Shown: in pieces, positions 42,325-53,780 of the stretch
Position numbering within the stretch: position 1 is the first letter of the stretch
Layout of the letters: every line of letters starts with the position of its first letter
Notes under the pieces: model-generated
What the model was told of the DNA's origin: nothing
The model's database searches: none
What the model saw: the letters and a program-made list of their open reading frames with translations, nothing else
Assembly: GCA_017415805.1 (NCBI GenBank)
Contig: JAFQEC010000020.1
Coordinates: forward strand, 19,224-83,223
Direction: 5' to 3'
DNA: 64,000 nt
DNA from: Clostridia bacterium
Lineage (GTDB): Bacteria > Bacillota > Clostridia > Oscillospirales > CAG-272
Position numbers and translations under genes: made by a program

Positions 42325-45300
42325 TTATTCATACAACTTGCCCATTTTCTGCAATCTCTCGTAGCGTGCCTTTGCATTCTCCTCGGCCTTGGCGAACAGC
42401 TCCTTGGCTCTCTCGGGGAAGGTGAGTGCCAGACGCGCGTAGCGCGCCTCGTTGGAGATAAACGCCTGGTAGTCGCCCGTGGGCTGTGCACTGTCGATGG
42501 TCAGCTTATTGCTCTCCAGCGTGGGATTGTAGCGGAACATGTTCCAGTAGCCCGCATCCACTGCCTTCTTCATCTCCAGCTGGCAGTTCTGCATGCCGCC
42601 CTTCTTGATGCCGTGCATCTCGCAGGGAGCGTAGCCGATGATCAGGGAAGGACCGTGGTATGCCTCTGCCTCGGTGAGGGCCTTGAGCAGCTGGTTCATG
42701 TTTGCGCCCATCGCGACCTGTGCCACGTAGACGTAGCCGTAGGACATGGCGATCTCGGCGAGGTTCTTCTTGCCGATGGCCTTACCTGCGGCGGCAAACT
42801 GTGCCACCTGCCCGATGTTGGAGGCCTTGGAGGCCTGACCGCCTGTGTTGGAGTAGACTTCGGTGTCGAACACCATGACGTTCACGTCCTCACCCGAGGC
42901 GAGCACGTGGTCCAGACCCCCAAAGCCGATGTCGTATGCCCAGCCGTCACCGCCGAAGATCCAGACCGACTTCTTTGCAAGGTAGTCCTTCTCCGCCAGG
43001 ATCGCGGGAGCTACGGGGCAGCCTGCGGCTGCGGCCTTCTCAAGCTCTGCGACCAGCGCCTTGGTTGCCTCGCCGTTTGCCTTGCCATCGTCCTTGGTGT
43101 CAAGGTAGGCCTTGGCGGCGGCCTTGAAATCGTCGCTTGCCTTGTCCGAGGCCATCATTTCCTCAACCTTGGCGATGAGCTTGTTGCGGATCGCCTTCTG
43201 GCCGAGTGCCATACCGAGGCCGTGCTCGGCGTTATCCTCGAACAGCGAGTTCGCCCATGCGGGGCCCTTGCCCGATTCCTTGTTGACGGTGTAGGGGGTT
43301 GCAGGTGCGGAGCCGCCCCAGATCGAGGAGCAGCCGGTCGCGTTGGAGATATACATACGCTCACCGAAGAGCTGGGTGATCAGACGCGCGTAAGAGGTCT
43401 CGGCACAGCCCGCGCACGAGCCCGAGAACTCCAGAAGCGGCTGCTTGAACTGGCTGCCCTTGACGGTTGCATTGATCAGCTCGGGCTTCTCGGCAACGTT
43501 TGCCACGGCATAGTTCCAAGCATCCTGCTGGCCGTCTGCCATCTGGCTTGTCTGGGTGGTCATATAAAGTGCGTAATCCTTGGGATCGGCCTTTACGCCT
43601 GCGGCGGCGGCCTTCTTGTCCACGCCCTGGTTGACGGGGCAGGCCTTCACGCACAGGGTACAGCCCATGCAGTCCAGAGGAGACACGGCAACCGTGAACT
43701 TGTAGTCGGTCTTGAGAACGGGCTTGGGCGCAAACTTGGTGGACTTGGGTGCTGCCTTTGCCTCGGCCTCGGTCATCGCGAAGGGACGGATGGTGGCGTG
43801 GGGGCAAACGAACGAGCAGCTGTTACACTGGATGCACTTGTCGGGATTCCAGAAGGGAACGTTCACGGAAACGCCGCGCTTCTCATAAGCGGTCGAGCCC
43901 TGCGGGAAGGTACCGTCGGCGTAGGGCATGAATGCCGAAACAGGCAGGCTGTCGCCGTCCATCTTGCCAACGGGGGTCACCACGTTATTGACAAAATCGA
44001 CCAGATCTGCGCGCGTACCCGTGGCGGGCTTTGCGGCCTTGTCCTTGCCGGCCTTGGCCCACGCGGCGGGAACGGCCACCTCGGTGTAAGCCGAAGCACC
44101 CATCTCAATGGCCTTGTGGTTCTGTGCCACGACATCCTCACCGAACTTGGAGTAGGACTTGGTGGCCATATACTTCATCTTCTCCACAGCCGTGTCGATG
44201 GGCATGACACCCGCGAGCGAGAAGAATGCCGATTGCAGAACCGTATTCTTCACCTTGGGGTTGCCGACCTCCTTGGCCGCGATCGAGGTTGCGTCGATGA
44301 TATAGAACTTGATGTTGTTTGCGGCAATATAGGCCTTGACCGACTTGGGCAGCTTCTCGTCCAGCTCGTCCGCGCTCCAACGGCAGTCCAAGAGGAAGGT
44401 TCCGCCGGGCTTGACGTCCTGCACGATCTTGTAGCCCTTGAGGATATAGGAGACGTTGTGGCACGCCACGAAGTCTGCCTTGGTGATATAGTAGGGCGCC
44501 TTGATCTTGGTGTCACCGAAGCGCAGGTGCGAGATGGTCACACCCGAGGTCTTCTTGGAGTCGTACTGGAAGTAGGCCTGAATGAACTTGTCGGTGTTGT
44601 CGCCAATGATCTTGATCGAGTTCTTGTTTGCACCGACCGTGCCGTCGCCGCCAAGACCCCAGAACTTGCAGGCAATGGTGTCGGCAGGGGCGGTATCGGG
44701 CGCAGCCTTCTCGGGCAGGGAAAGACCCGTCACGTCGTCCACGATGCCGACGGTGAAGTTGTGCTTGGGCTCGCGCTTCTTGAGGTTCTCAAAGATCGCA
44801 AAGACCGATGCGGGCGTGGTGTCCTTCGAGCCAAGACCGTAACGGCCGCCAACGACGCGGATCTTGCGGCCCGTCTGTGCCAGGGCGGTCATCACGTCCA
44901 GGTACAGCGGCTCGCCCAGTGCGCCGGGCTCCTTGGTGCGGTCAAGCACCGCGATCTTCTTGGCGGTGGCAGGAATTGCCTCGGCCAGCTTGTCTGCACA
45001 GAAGGGGCGATACAGACGGACCTTGACAAGACCGACCTTCTCGCCTGCGGCCATCATGTAGTCGATGACCTCCTCGCACACGTCACAGACCGAGCCCATC
45101 GCAACGATCACGCGCTCGGCGTCGGGTGCGCCGTAGTAGTTGAAGAGCTTGTAGTCGGTGCCGAGCTTGGCGTTGACCTTGTCCATATACTCCTCAACGA
45201 TGGCGGGGAAGGCGTTGTAGTAGGTGTTGCAGGCCTCGCGGTGCTGGAAGAAGATGTCACCGTTCTCGGCAGAGCCGCGCAGAACGGGGTGCTCGGGGTT

Positions 45301-45951
45301 GATCGAACGGGCACGGAAGGCCTTTACGGCATCCATGTCGACCATCTCGGCCAGATCCTTGTAATCCCAGGCCTCGATCTTCTGCACCTCGTGCGAGGTA
45401 CGGAAGCCGTCAAAGAAGTTCAGCACGGGCACGCGACCCTTGATGGTGGCAAGGTGCGCCACGGCACCCAGGTCCATGATCTCCTGCTGGTTGGTCTCGG
45501 CAAGCATTGCATAGCCCGTCTGACGGCAGGCGTAAACGTCGGAGTGGTCGCCGAAGATGTTGAGCGCGTGCGAGGCCACGCAGCGTGCCGAAACGTGAAT
45601 GACGCTGGGCAGCAGCTCGCCCGCGATCTTATACATGTTGGGGATCATCAAAAGAAGTCCCTGCGATGCAGTGTAGGTGGTGGTCAGCGCACCTGCGGCA
45701 AGCGAGCCGTGCACAGCACCTGCGGCACCTGCCTCGGACTGCATCTCAACCATTTGCACGCGCTCACCCAGAATATTGCGTGCGGGCTCACCGAAAATGT
45801 TTTTGTCGGCGGCCGACCAGGTGTCGGTAACCTCAGCCATGGGGCTTGAGGGTGTGATGGGGTAGATGGCCGCAACCTCGGTGAACGCATAGGATACGTG
45901 CGCCGCAGCGGTGTTACCATCCATGGAAATCTTTCTTCTTTGGACTGCCAT
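42325..45951 (-). CDS. nifJ: Pyruvate:ferredoxin (flavodoxin) oxidoreductase
   Basis: Oxidises pyruvate with CoA to acetyl-CoA, CO2 and reduced ferredoxin; the central step of anaerobic pyruvate metabolism. 1,208 aa, the full single-chain form. MDGNTAAAHVSYAFTEVAAIYPITPSSPMAE begins domain I; two 4Fe-4S motifs CIQCNSCSFVCPHA and CMGCTLCVKACP lie near residue 690-760; the third cluster and TPP site follow (CAGCAETSY, GDGWAYDIGFGG, NTGGQASKA). ATG 45951 has GGAGGG upstream, spaced rather far (10 bp). Own promoter. Confidence 0.97.
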   Translation of the reverse strand: MAVQRRKISMDGNTAAAHVSYAFTEVAAIYPITPSSPMAEVTDTWSAADKNIFGEPARNILGERVQMVEMQSEAGAAGAVHGSLAAGALTTTYTASQGLLLMIPNMYKIAGELLPSVIHVSARCVASHALNIFGDHSDVYACRQTGYAMLAETNQQEIMDLGAVAHLATIKGRVPVLNFFDGFRTSHEVQKIEAWDYKDLAEMVDMDAVKAFRARSINPEHPVLRGSAENGDIFFQHREACNTYYNAFPAIVEEYMDKVNAKLGTDYKLFNYYGAPDAERVIVAMGSVCDVCEEVIDYMMAAGEKVGLVKVRLYRPFCADKLAEAIPATAKKIAVLDRTKEPGALGEPLYLDVMTALAQTGRKIRVVGGRYGLGSKDTTPASVFAIFENLKKREPKHNFTVGIVDDVTGLSLPEKAAPDTAPADTIACKFWGLGGDGTVGANKNSIKIIGDNTDKFIQAYFQYDSKKTSGVTISHLRFGDTKIKAPYYITKADFVACHNVSYILKGYKIVQDVKPGGTFLLDCRWSADELDEKLPKSVKAYIAANNIKFYIIDATSIAAKEVGNPKVKNTVLQSAFFSLAGVMPIDTAVEKMKYMATKSYSKFGEDVVAQNHKAIEMGASAYTEVAVPAAWAKAGKDKAAKPATGTRADLVDFVNNVVTPVGKMDGDSLPVSAFMPYADGTFPQGSTAYEKRGVSVNVPFWNPDKCIQCNSCSFVCPHATIRPFAMTEAEAKAAPKSTKFAPKPVLKTDYKFTVAVSPLDCMGCTLCVKACPVNQGVDKKAAAAGVKADPKDYALYMTTQTSQMADGQQDAWNYAVANVAEKPELINATVKGSQFKQPLLEFSGSCAGCAETSYARLITQLFGERMYISNATGCSSIWGGSAPATPYTVNKESGKGPAWANSLFEDNAEHGLGMALGQKAIRNKLIAKVEEMMASDKASDDFKAAAKAYLDTKDDGKANGEATKALVAELEKAAAAGCPVAPAILAEKDYLAKKSVWIFGGDGWAYDIGFGGLDHVLASGEDVNVMVFDTEVYSNTGGQASKASNIGQVAQFAAAGKAIGKKNLAEIAMSYGYVYVAQVAMGANMNQLLKALTEAEAYHGPSLIIGYAPCEMHGIKKGGMQNCQLEMKKAVDAGYWNMFRYNPTLESNKLTIDSAQPTGDYQAFISNEARYARLALTFPERAKELFAKAEENAKARYERLQKMGKLYE

Positions 45952-46020
45952 TTGGGAAAAGCCCTCCTGTTTTTCGTATTTGGAATCGCCCGTTTGGGCG
46001 TAACTTTTTTTCCACCATAT

Positions 46021-46049
46021 ATCATAGCACAGTCTTTTGCAATTGTAAA
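46021..46049 (-). promoter_or_regulatory. Promoter of the PFOR gene
   Basis: Minus strand TTTACA (46049-46044), 17 bp, TATGAT (46026-46021), with a 70-nt leader. Confidence 0.65.
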
Positions 46050-46180
46050 GCCACTTTGCGGCTTTTTTTGAGGAAAATGCACATGTTTTTGCCGAAAAAG
46101 CGCGCTTTTGCCACACCGCTGTGTGCAATTCGCGCAAAAGTGATGGGATCTACCATAAAACAGACCGTGCCGTCCGTGCA

Positions 46181-46213
46181 AGAGCAGGCCTACCCATTCG
46201 GGCAGGCCTGCTC
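46181..46213. terminator. Hairpin after the small RHH gene
   Basis: AGAGCAGGCCT-CC and GG-AGGCCTGCTCT form a 12-bp stem 10 bp past the RHH stop. No good T-run on the minus strand, so the terminator role is uncertain. Confidence 0.5.
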
Positions 46214-46223
46214 TCGTTTGCTG

Positions 46224-46445
46224 TTATTCCTCGTCCTTGCTCGGATAGTATTCCGAGAGGTCATACGCCGCGAGCTTCGCGGTGTCCATGCGCCCCTTCG
46301 CGCGCTCAAAATACTGCACGCTGTTGCGCAGCAGCATCAGGACTTGATTGGAGGGCGAGCGTCGCTCGGCATCACACACATAGAGCACCTTGCGCAAAAG
46401 CTCCTCCGAGAGGCGCACGGTGATTTCGGGTTGCTCGTTTTTCAT
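46224..46445 (-). CDS. Small ribbon-helix-helix-like protein (73 aa)
   Basis: PEITVRLSEELLRKVLYVCDAERRSPSNQVLMLLRNSVQYFERAKG fits an Arc/MetJ-type ribbon-helix-helix: a short beta strand (EITVRL), helix, a turn around RRSPS, and a second helix. Such proteins usually bind DNA as dimers. AAAAGGAG precedes ATG 46445. It follows the membrane protein gene by 13 bp and is probably co-transcribed with it. Target unknown. Confidence 0.7.
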   Translation of the reverse strand: MKNEQPEITVRLSEELLRKVLYVCDAERRSPSNQVLMLLRNSVQYFERAKGRMDTAKLAAYDLSEYYPSKDEE

Positions 46446-46458
46446 CGTTTTTCTCCTT

Positions 46459-47511
46459 TTAATAGGTTGGGGAGTCAAGGAACCACGTGCCGTTCTCCAG
46501 AGCCAGAGCCACGCGCACCGTGATGCGCTCGCTCTCCTTGCCCTCCAGCCAGCTTTCGATCTCCAGCACCACGTACGAGGCGTTGCTGTCCCCCTTGTCG
46601 ATGCGCATCGTGCTGTAATCGTACACGCGCGTGCCCAGCTCCAGTCCCTTGTACTGATTGTACTTTTTGAGGTAGACCATATCGTTGTCGTCGATCTCGT
46701 TCATATAGAGCGGATAGAGCGTGCCCGAGTCGCGATCCGATACCGTGATGCCCGTGAACACGCTCTCGTTTACCGAGGCCAGATACGCCGCCGAATAGAT
46801 CTCGGCCGCACGCTCCTGGATATCCTCGACCGAGAGATAGCCGCTGTCGGTGCGCACGTAATCGTAGTAGGGCTCGTCGTCGGTGTCGTAAAAGAACAGC
46901 GACTCCGCGTCAAATTCGATCGGGTAGTAGGAGTAATGTCCCTCGTCCGAGTGCCAGATCGCGCCCTCGCCCTTGGTCTGCTCGTTCACGCGCTTGGCGA
47001 AGCGATAGGAGGGAAAATCACCCGTCAGCTCGCTGTTTTGATTTTCAAGATCCACGGTGGTATAAAGCTTGTTTCCGTCGGCGTCGGTCTGCGCGTCGTC
47101 GGGCATATAGCGCACGTAGTACTGATAGCCGATGACCGTACCGTGCTCCTCATCCTCAAAAAGAAAATAATAGATGTTTTTGTCCTTGTCCGTGGGATCC
47201 TTCACTGTGACATAATCACTGAACTGATAGATGCGCGGATAGGTGGGCAGGCCCTTGCCAAACAGGATCTCGTTGATGGCAAACGAGCTCTCGATCAGTG
47301 CGATCGCGCGGTCGCGGATCTGCTCGAGCTCGGGCGGGCGGCGCTTGCGTACCAGATTGACGATCAGCACCGTGAGCAATATCGCCACCACCAGCACCAC
47401 CGAAATGATAATGGCCAGCAACCGCTTTTTGTTGCCGCTGCGCTTCTTTTTCTTCGGCACGCGCGCAGGGGCCTGCTCGGCCTCGTTCCTTTCGTTTTCT
47501 TTTTCGTTCAT
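46459..47511 (-). CDS. Single-pass membrane protein of unknown function (350 aa)
   Basis: No family recognised. An acidic, Glu-rich N-terminus (MNEKENERNEAEQ), a Lys-rich stop (VPKKKKRSGNKKR), one transmembrane helix (LLAIIISVVLVVAILLTVLIVNLV, about residues 31-54), and an extracytoplasmic domain rich in Asp, Glu and Tyr. The end ALENGTWFLDSPTY resembles the last strand of an NTF2-like/DUF4878-type domain, a weak hint only. ATG 47511 follows GGAGAG. Upstream of it lies a MITE-like repeat; downstream the RHH gene. Confidence 0.7.
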   Translation of the reverse strand: MNEKENERNEAEQAPARVPKKKKRSGNKKRLLAIIISVVLVVAILLTVLIVNLVRKRRPPELEQIRDRAIALIESSFAINEILFGKGLPTYPRIYQFSDYVTVKDPTDKDKNIYYFLFEDEEHGTVIGYQYYVRYMPDDAQTDADGNKLYTTVDLENQNSELTGDFPSYRFAKRVNEQTKGEGAIWHSDEGHYSYYPIEFDAESLFFYDTDDEPYYDYVRTDSGYLSVEDIQERAAEIYSAAYLASVNESVFTGITVSDRDSGTLYPLYMNEIDDNDMVYLKKYNQYKGLELGTRVYDYSTMRIDKGDSNASYVVLEIESWLEGKESERITVRVALALENGTWFLDSPTY

Positions 47512-47617
47512 AGGCTCTCCTTTCGTGGAGGGATAAAACCGTGCCCCGGGCAAAGCGGTCTTTCCCCGGGGTCGGTCATACAAAATAGAATCATGTTGGA
47601 TAAATTCACACCGACAA

Positions 47618-47806
47618 AAGGCTTCCCCTTGTTCCTCAGGACTCAGCCCTTTGGGCTTCCCCCTGAGAGGAAGCTCCCGCGAAGCGGGTGATGAGGTGTA
47701 GGATGCGGAGCATCCGTTCCTTTTCTAACGCCACCTTCGGTGGCTACACCTCATCCGTCTCCTTGCGGTGACACCTTCCCCTCAAGGGGAAGGCTACTCA
47801 CAGCCG
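47618..47806. repeat. MITE-like imperfect palindrome between gyrA and the membrane protein gene
   Basis: Outer arms AGGCTTCCCCTTG (about 47619) and CAAGGGGAAGGCT (about 47790) and inner arms GATGAGGTGTA (47691-47701) and TACACCTCATC (47744-47754) are inverted. Shorter hairpins fill the rest (GATGCGGAGCATC, CCACCTTCGGTGG). No coding frame is credible. The CACCTCATCCGTC...AAGGGGAAGGC sequence type is familiar to me as a repeat in clostridial genomes, but this was not searched. Confidence 0.65.
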
Positions 47807-47824
47807 CATTGTGTTGCTTACAGC

Positions 47825-50368
47825 TTACTCCTCGGCGGGTGCTTCGGGAGCTGCCTCGGTCACAGTCTGCACGGTGTTTTCTGCCACCGTTTCGCCACCT
47901 TCGGCCTGCGTCTCGGCCTCCTCCTCGGGGTCCTCGTGTGCGACCTTGGAGAAGTTCACCAGCGTCTGCCCCTCGGCCAGGCGCATGACGATCACGCCCG
48001 ATGCCGTGCGGGAATAGGTGTTGATCTGTGCCACGGGCGTGCGGATGATCGTACCGAGATTGGTGATCATCATCAGATCGTCGCCGTCGTCCACGGCGGC
48101 AATACCCGCAAGCAGACCCGTCTTGTCGGTCAGATTGTGGCAGGTCACGCCAAGGCCGCCGCGTCCCTTGACGCGGAAGTCCTCAAACGGGGTGCGTTTT
48201 CCGTAGCCGTTCTCGGTCACGGTGATCAGCTGCTTGCTGTCATCCACCACAGCCGTGCCCACGACATAGTCGCCCTCACGAAGCCGAATGCCGCGCACGC
48301 CGCGCGCCGTTCTGCCAAGCGGACGGATGGTGGACTCGGTAAAGCGTGCGGCCGAGCCCTCGTGCGTGGCGATCACAAGATCGGTCTGGCCGTGAGTGTG
48401 CATGACGAACACCAGCTCGTCCCCCTCGTCCAGGTTCAGTGCGATCTTACCGCCCTTGCGCTGATACTCGTACTCCGAGAGCAGCGTGCGCTTGATCACG
48501 CCGAGCTTGGTGACCATCGTGAGATACGATTCGCTGTCAAACTCGGGCACGGCGATCATCGCGGTGATCTTCTCGCCCTGCTCGGTTTCAATGATGTTGA
48601 TGATATTCGTGCCCTTTGCGGTGCGCGACGCCTCGGGGATCTGATAGGCCTTACGCATAAAGACCTTGCCCGTGTTGGTAAACAGCATGAGGTAGGAGTG
48701 GCTGTGCACCACCATCACCTTTTCGATGAAGTCCTCCTCCTTGGTGGTCATGGCCATGATGCCCTTGCCGCCCTTGTGCTGTGCGGCGTAGGTATCGGCT
48801 GGCTGGCGCTTGATATAGCCCGCGTGCGTCAGTGTAATGACGCAGTCGTGCTTCTCAATGAGGTCCTCCAGGTCAATGTCGTCGGTGGCGGCCACGATCT
48901 CGGTGCGGCGCGCGTCGGCGTACTTGCGGCGGATCTCCAGCAGCTCGTCCTTGATGATGTCCTTGATCTTCTGCTCATCGGCAAGGATTCCCTTGAACTC
49001 CTCGATCATATTGTGCAGCTTTTCGAGCTCGTCCTCGATCTTCTGGCGTTCCAGACCCGTGAGCTTGCCCAGCGTCATCTCCACGATGGCCTGTGCCTGC
49101 GTTTCGGAGAGGCCAAAGGTGTTCATCAGCTTTTCCTTCGCGTCGGCGATCGACGCGGTGGAGCGAATGAGCGCCACGACCTCGTCAATATGATCGTTTG
49201 CGATCTTATAGCCCTCTAAAATGTGAGCGCGTGCCTCGGCCTTATCCAGATCGAACTGCGTGCGGCGGCGAATGACCGACTGCTGATGCGCGATATAGTG
49301 ATCGAGCAGCTGGGGGAGATTCAGCACCTTGGGCTCACCCTTGACCAGTGCGAGCATGTTGATGGCGCAGGTATCCTGTAGCTGCGTGTTCTTATAGAGC
49401 TGATTGAGAATGACCTGACCGTTTGCATCGCGGCGGAAGGAGATCAGGATGCGGATGCCGTTGCGCTCGTTGGAGACGTCCTTGATGTCGGTAATGCCCT
49501 CGATGCGCTTGTCCTTGACCAGCTGTGCGATCGACTGCACCAGCACCGATTTGTTGACCTGATAGGGGATCTCGGTCACCACGATGTTGTGGTGCTCCTC
49601 GTCCACCTCGGCCTTGGCGCGCACCATCACGCGGCCGCGACCCGTCTTGTAGGCATCCGTGATGCCCTGCACACCGTAGCAGGTGGCGGCGGTGGGGAAG
49701 TCGGGGCCCTTGATGTAGTCCATGAGCTCCTCAACGGTGCATTCGGGGTTCTCCATGCGCAAAATGGTGGCATCCACCACCTCCCCGAGGTTATGGGGCG
49801 GGATGTTGGTGGCCATACCCACGGCAATACCCACCGAGCCATTCACCAGCAAATTGGGGAAGCGCGCAGGGAGCACCGCGGGCTCGCGGCGGCGGTTATC
49901 GAAGTTGGGAACAAAGTCCACCACCTCTTTTTCAAGGCCGGTCATCAACTCATCGGAGATCTTGGCAAGGCGCGCCTCGGTGTAACGGTAAGCGGCGGCG
50001 CTGTCGCCGTCGACCGAGCCGAAGTTGCCCTGGCCCTCCACGAGAGGATAGCGCAGCGAGAAATCCTGTGCCATACGCACCATCGTGCCGTACACGGCGG
50101 CATCGCCGTGCGGATGGTAGCGGCCCAGCACGTTACCGACCGTGGTTGCCGATTTGTAGAAGGGCTTGTCCGAGGTCAGGTGATCCTCGTACATAGCGTA
50201 CATGATACGGCGCTGACCCGGCTTCATGCCATCGCGCACGTCGGGAAGGGCGCGGGACATGATGACCGACATCGAATACTCGATGAAGGCCTGCCGCACG
50301 CGCTTTTCCATATCAATATCTTCAATTCTCTGATTCGGAAATTCGATATTCTCGTTCTTGTGATCCAT
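47825..50368 (-). CDS. gyrA: DNA gyrase subunit A
   Basis: 847 aa. Catalytic region with the quinolone-resistance segment [42 protein letters not shown] stretch and the active Tyr in [12 protein letters not shown]-terminal beta-pinwheel with the GyrA-box-like QRKGGKIA. The last ~35 residues are acidic (Glu/Thr/Ala). GGAGATTG precedes the ATG; gyrB ends 17 bp upstream. Confidence 0.98.
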   Translation of the reverse strand: MDHKNENIEFPNQRIEDIDMEKRVRQAFIEYSMSVIMSRALPDVRDGMKPGQRRIMYAMYEDHLTSDKPFYKSATTVGNVLGRYHPHGDAAVYGTMVRMAQDFSLRYPLVEGQGNFGSVDGDSAAAYRYTEARLAKISDELMTGLEKEVVDFVPNFDNRRREPAVLPARFPNLLVNGSVGIAVGMATNIPPHNLGEVVDATILRMENPECTVEELMDYIKGPDFPTAATCYGVQGITDAYKTGRGRVMVRAKAEVDEEHHNIVVTEIPYQVNKSVLVQSIAQLVKDKRIEGITDIKDVSNERNGIRILISFRRDANGQVILNQLYKNTQLQDTCAINMLALVKGEPKVLNLPQLLDHYIAHQQSVIRRRTQFDLDKAEARAHILEGYKIANDHIDEVVALIRSTASIADAKEKLMNTFGLSETQAQAIVEMTLGKLTGLERQKIEDELEKLHNMIEEFKGILADEQKIKDIIKDELLEIRRKYADARRTEIVAATDDIDLEDLIEKHDCVITLTHAGYIKRQPADTYAAQHKGGKGIMAMTTKEEDFIEKVMVVHSHSYLMLFTNTGKVFMRKAYQIPEASRTAKGTNIINIIETEQGEKITAMIAVPEFDSESYLTMVTKLGVIKRTLLSEYEYQRKGGKIALNLDEGDELVFVMHTHGQTDLVIATHEGSAARFTESTIRPLGRTARGVRGIRLREGDYVVGTAVVDDSKQLITVTENGYGKRTPFEDFRVKGRGGLGVTCHNLTDKTGLLAGIAAVDDGDDLMMITNLGTIIRTPVAQINTYSRTASGVIVMRLAEGQTLVNFSKVAHEDPEEEAETQAEGGETVAENTVQTVTEAAPEAPAEE

Positions 50369-50385
50369 TTCAATCTCCTTTCTGA

Positions 50386-52395
<2,010 letters not shown>

Positions 52396-52656
52396 TTAGA
52401 TGTTTGCTTTGCTCTCGCTTCGCCCCACCAGTGCGGCGGTGGAAAGCTGGGAAAAGCAGACCTCAAATCCCGCCCTCGTGCGATAGAGCACGAACGACTT
52501 TGGGATCTCCTCGCCCGCGGAGCTCACGCTCCCTTCCTTGTCGGCACGGGCAAGATAGCGCCGCGTGACCGACGAGACCGTGGCGGTGTCGGCATCGAAA
52601 ATACCGATGATCGACCGCGCACGGATATTTTTATTGTTACCGATGTGCAAATACAT
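52396..52656 (-). CDS. remB: RemB-like protein (DUF370/YaaB)
   Basis: 86 aa. MYLHIGNNKNIRARSIIGIFDADTATVSSVTRRYL matches the YaaB/RemB group of small regulators; in B. subtilis remB is also between recF and gyrB, and RemA/B affect biofilm-matrix genes. Start 52656 follows GAGGG, 9 bp after recF. Confidence 0.85.
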   Translation of the reverse strand: MYLHIGNNKNIRARSIIGIFDADTATVSSVTRRYLARADKEGSVSSAGEEIPKSFVLYRTRAGFEVCFSQLSTAALVGRSESKANI

Positions 52657-52664
52657 AAAAGCCC

Positions 52665-53774
52665 TCACGTTGTGGGTGTATAACGCCCGTTTTCCACCAA
52701 AATACAGCGGTCTGCCGTTTCCTTCCCCTTCTCACACGTCGTGAGGATCACCTGCTTTCCGCCCATGCGGTGTAGCAGATACGCACGCCGCCCCTCATCC
52801 AGCTCCGAGAGCACGTCGTCAAACAAGAAAACGGGGTATTCACCGCAATCGTCACGGCAGATCTCACCCTCGGCCAGCTTCAATGCAAGCGAGAGCGAGC
52901 GCTGCTGCCCCTGTGAGGCATACAGCCGCGCCGAACGGCCGTTGAGCAGAACGTCCATATCATCCTTGTGCACGCCATAGAGCGTAGCTCCCGCACCGAT
53001 CTCGCGCTCGTGCGCGGTCGATAGCTGGCGGTAGCACTCCTGCTCGGTGGCGGCAACGTCCTCATAATCATGCTCCTCACCCTTGCACGGCCCGCAATAG
53101 GTAAGTCTTGGCTGCTCGCGCTCGTCGGTCATTTCCAAAAAGCAATTTTCCACAAGCACGGATGCTTTTTTTACATAGCGCATACGGCTGCGCGCAATAT
53201 ATGCTCCCTCGTGCGCCAGCTGTCTTGACCAGATATCCACCGTGCTCTCAAACAGTGCGGGGTCGTCCTTTGCCCCGCGGATGAGTGCGTTGCGTTGCTT
53301 TAATATCTGTGCGTACCGCTGTAAGGCCGCAAGATACGGGGGCTCGAGCGCGCTGATGGCAATATCCAGAAACTGCCGTCGCTCGGCAGGACCTGCTTTA
53401 ATGAGAGACAAATGCTCGGGGCAAAAGAGCACGGCGCGAAAGCTGCCCACAAGCTCGGACATGCGCGTGATGCGCACGCGGTTTTTTTCCACAGCTCTTG
53501 CGCGGTTTTTGAAAATGCGCATGGTGATATTCTGTGCACGCGCGGCGCCCTCAAAATCCAGCGAGAGCGCGGCGGTCTCCGCACCGAAGCGAATGACCTC
53601 CTGTGCGTGCGCCGCACGAAAGCTTTTTCCAAGAGACGCGAAATAGATCGCCTCCAGGAGATTGGTCTTTCCCTCGGCGTTGTTGCCATAGAGTACGTTT
53701 ACCCCGGGCGAGAGCTCGACCGCTGCCGCCTCAATGTTGCGAAAATCGGTAAGCGTGATCTTTTTTGCGAGCAT
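52665..53774 (-). CDS. recF: DNA replication and repair protein RecF
   Basis: 369-aa ABC-type ATPase for recombinational gap repair. Walker A GNNAEGKTNLLEAIYF near residue 30, signature LYASQGQQRSLSLALKLAE, and Walker B YPVFLFDDVLSELDEGRR. It starts 6 bp after dnaN; the S4-domain gene (yaaA) that lies between them in B. subtilis is missing. Confidence 0.97.
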   Translation of the reverse strand: MLAKKITLTDFRNIEAAAVELSPGVNVLYGNNAEGKTNLLEAIYFASLGKSFRAAHAQEVIRFGAETAALSLDFEGAARAQNITMRIFKNRARAVEKNRVRITRMSELVGSFRAVLFCPEHLSLIKAGPAERRQFLDIAISALEPPYLAALQRYAQILKQRNALIRGAKDDPALFESTVDIWSRQLAHEGAYIARSRMRYVKKASVLVENCFLEMTDEREQPRLTYCGPCKGEEHDYEDVAATEQECYRQLSTAHEREIGAGATLYGVHKDDMDVLLNGRSARLYASQGQQRSLSLALKLAEGEICRDDCGEYPVFLFDDVLSELDEGRRAYLLHRMGGKQVILTTCEKGKETADRCILVENGRYTPTT

Positions 53775-53780
53775 TCGCCG

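Noticed and set aside
42241..45849. A 1,202-codon open frame on the plus strand
   Set aside because: Antisense to the PFOR gene; low-complexity translation without motifs.
47512..47824. A gene between gyrA and the membrane protein
   Set aside because: Only short frames in palindromic repeat sequence without ribosome-binding sites.
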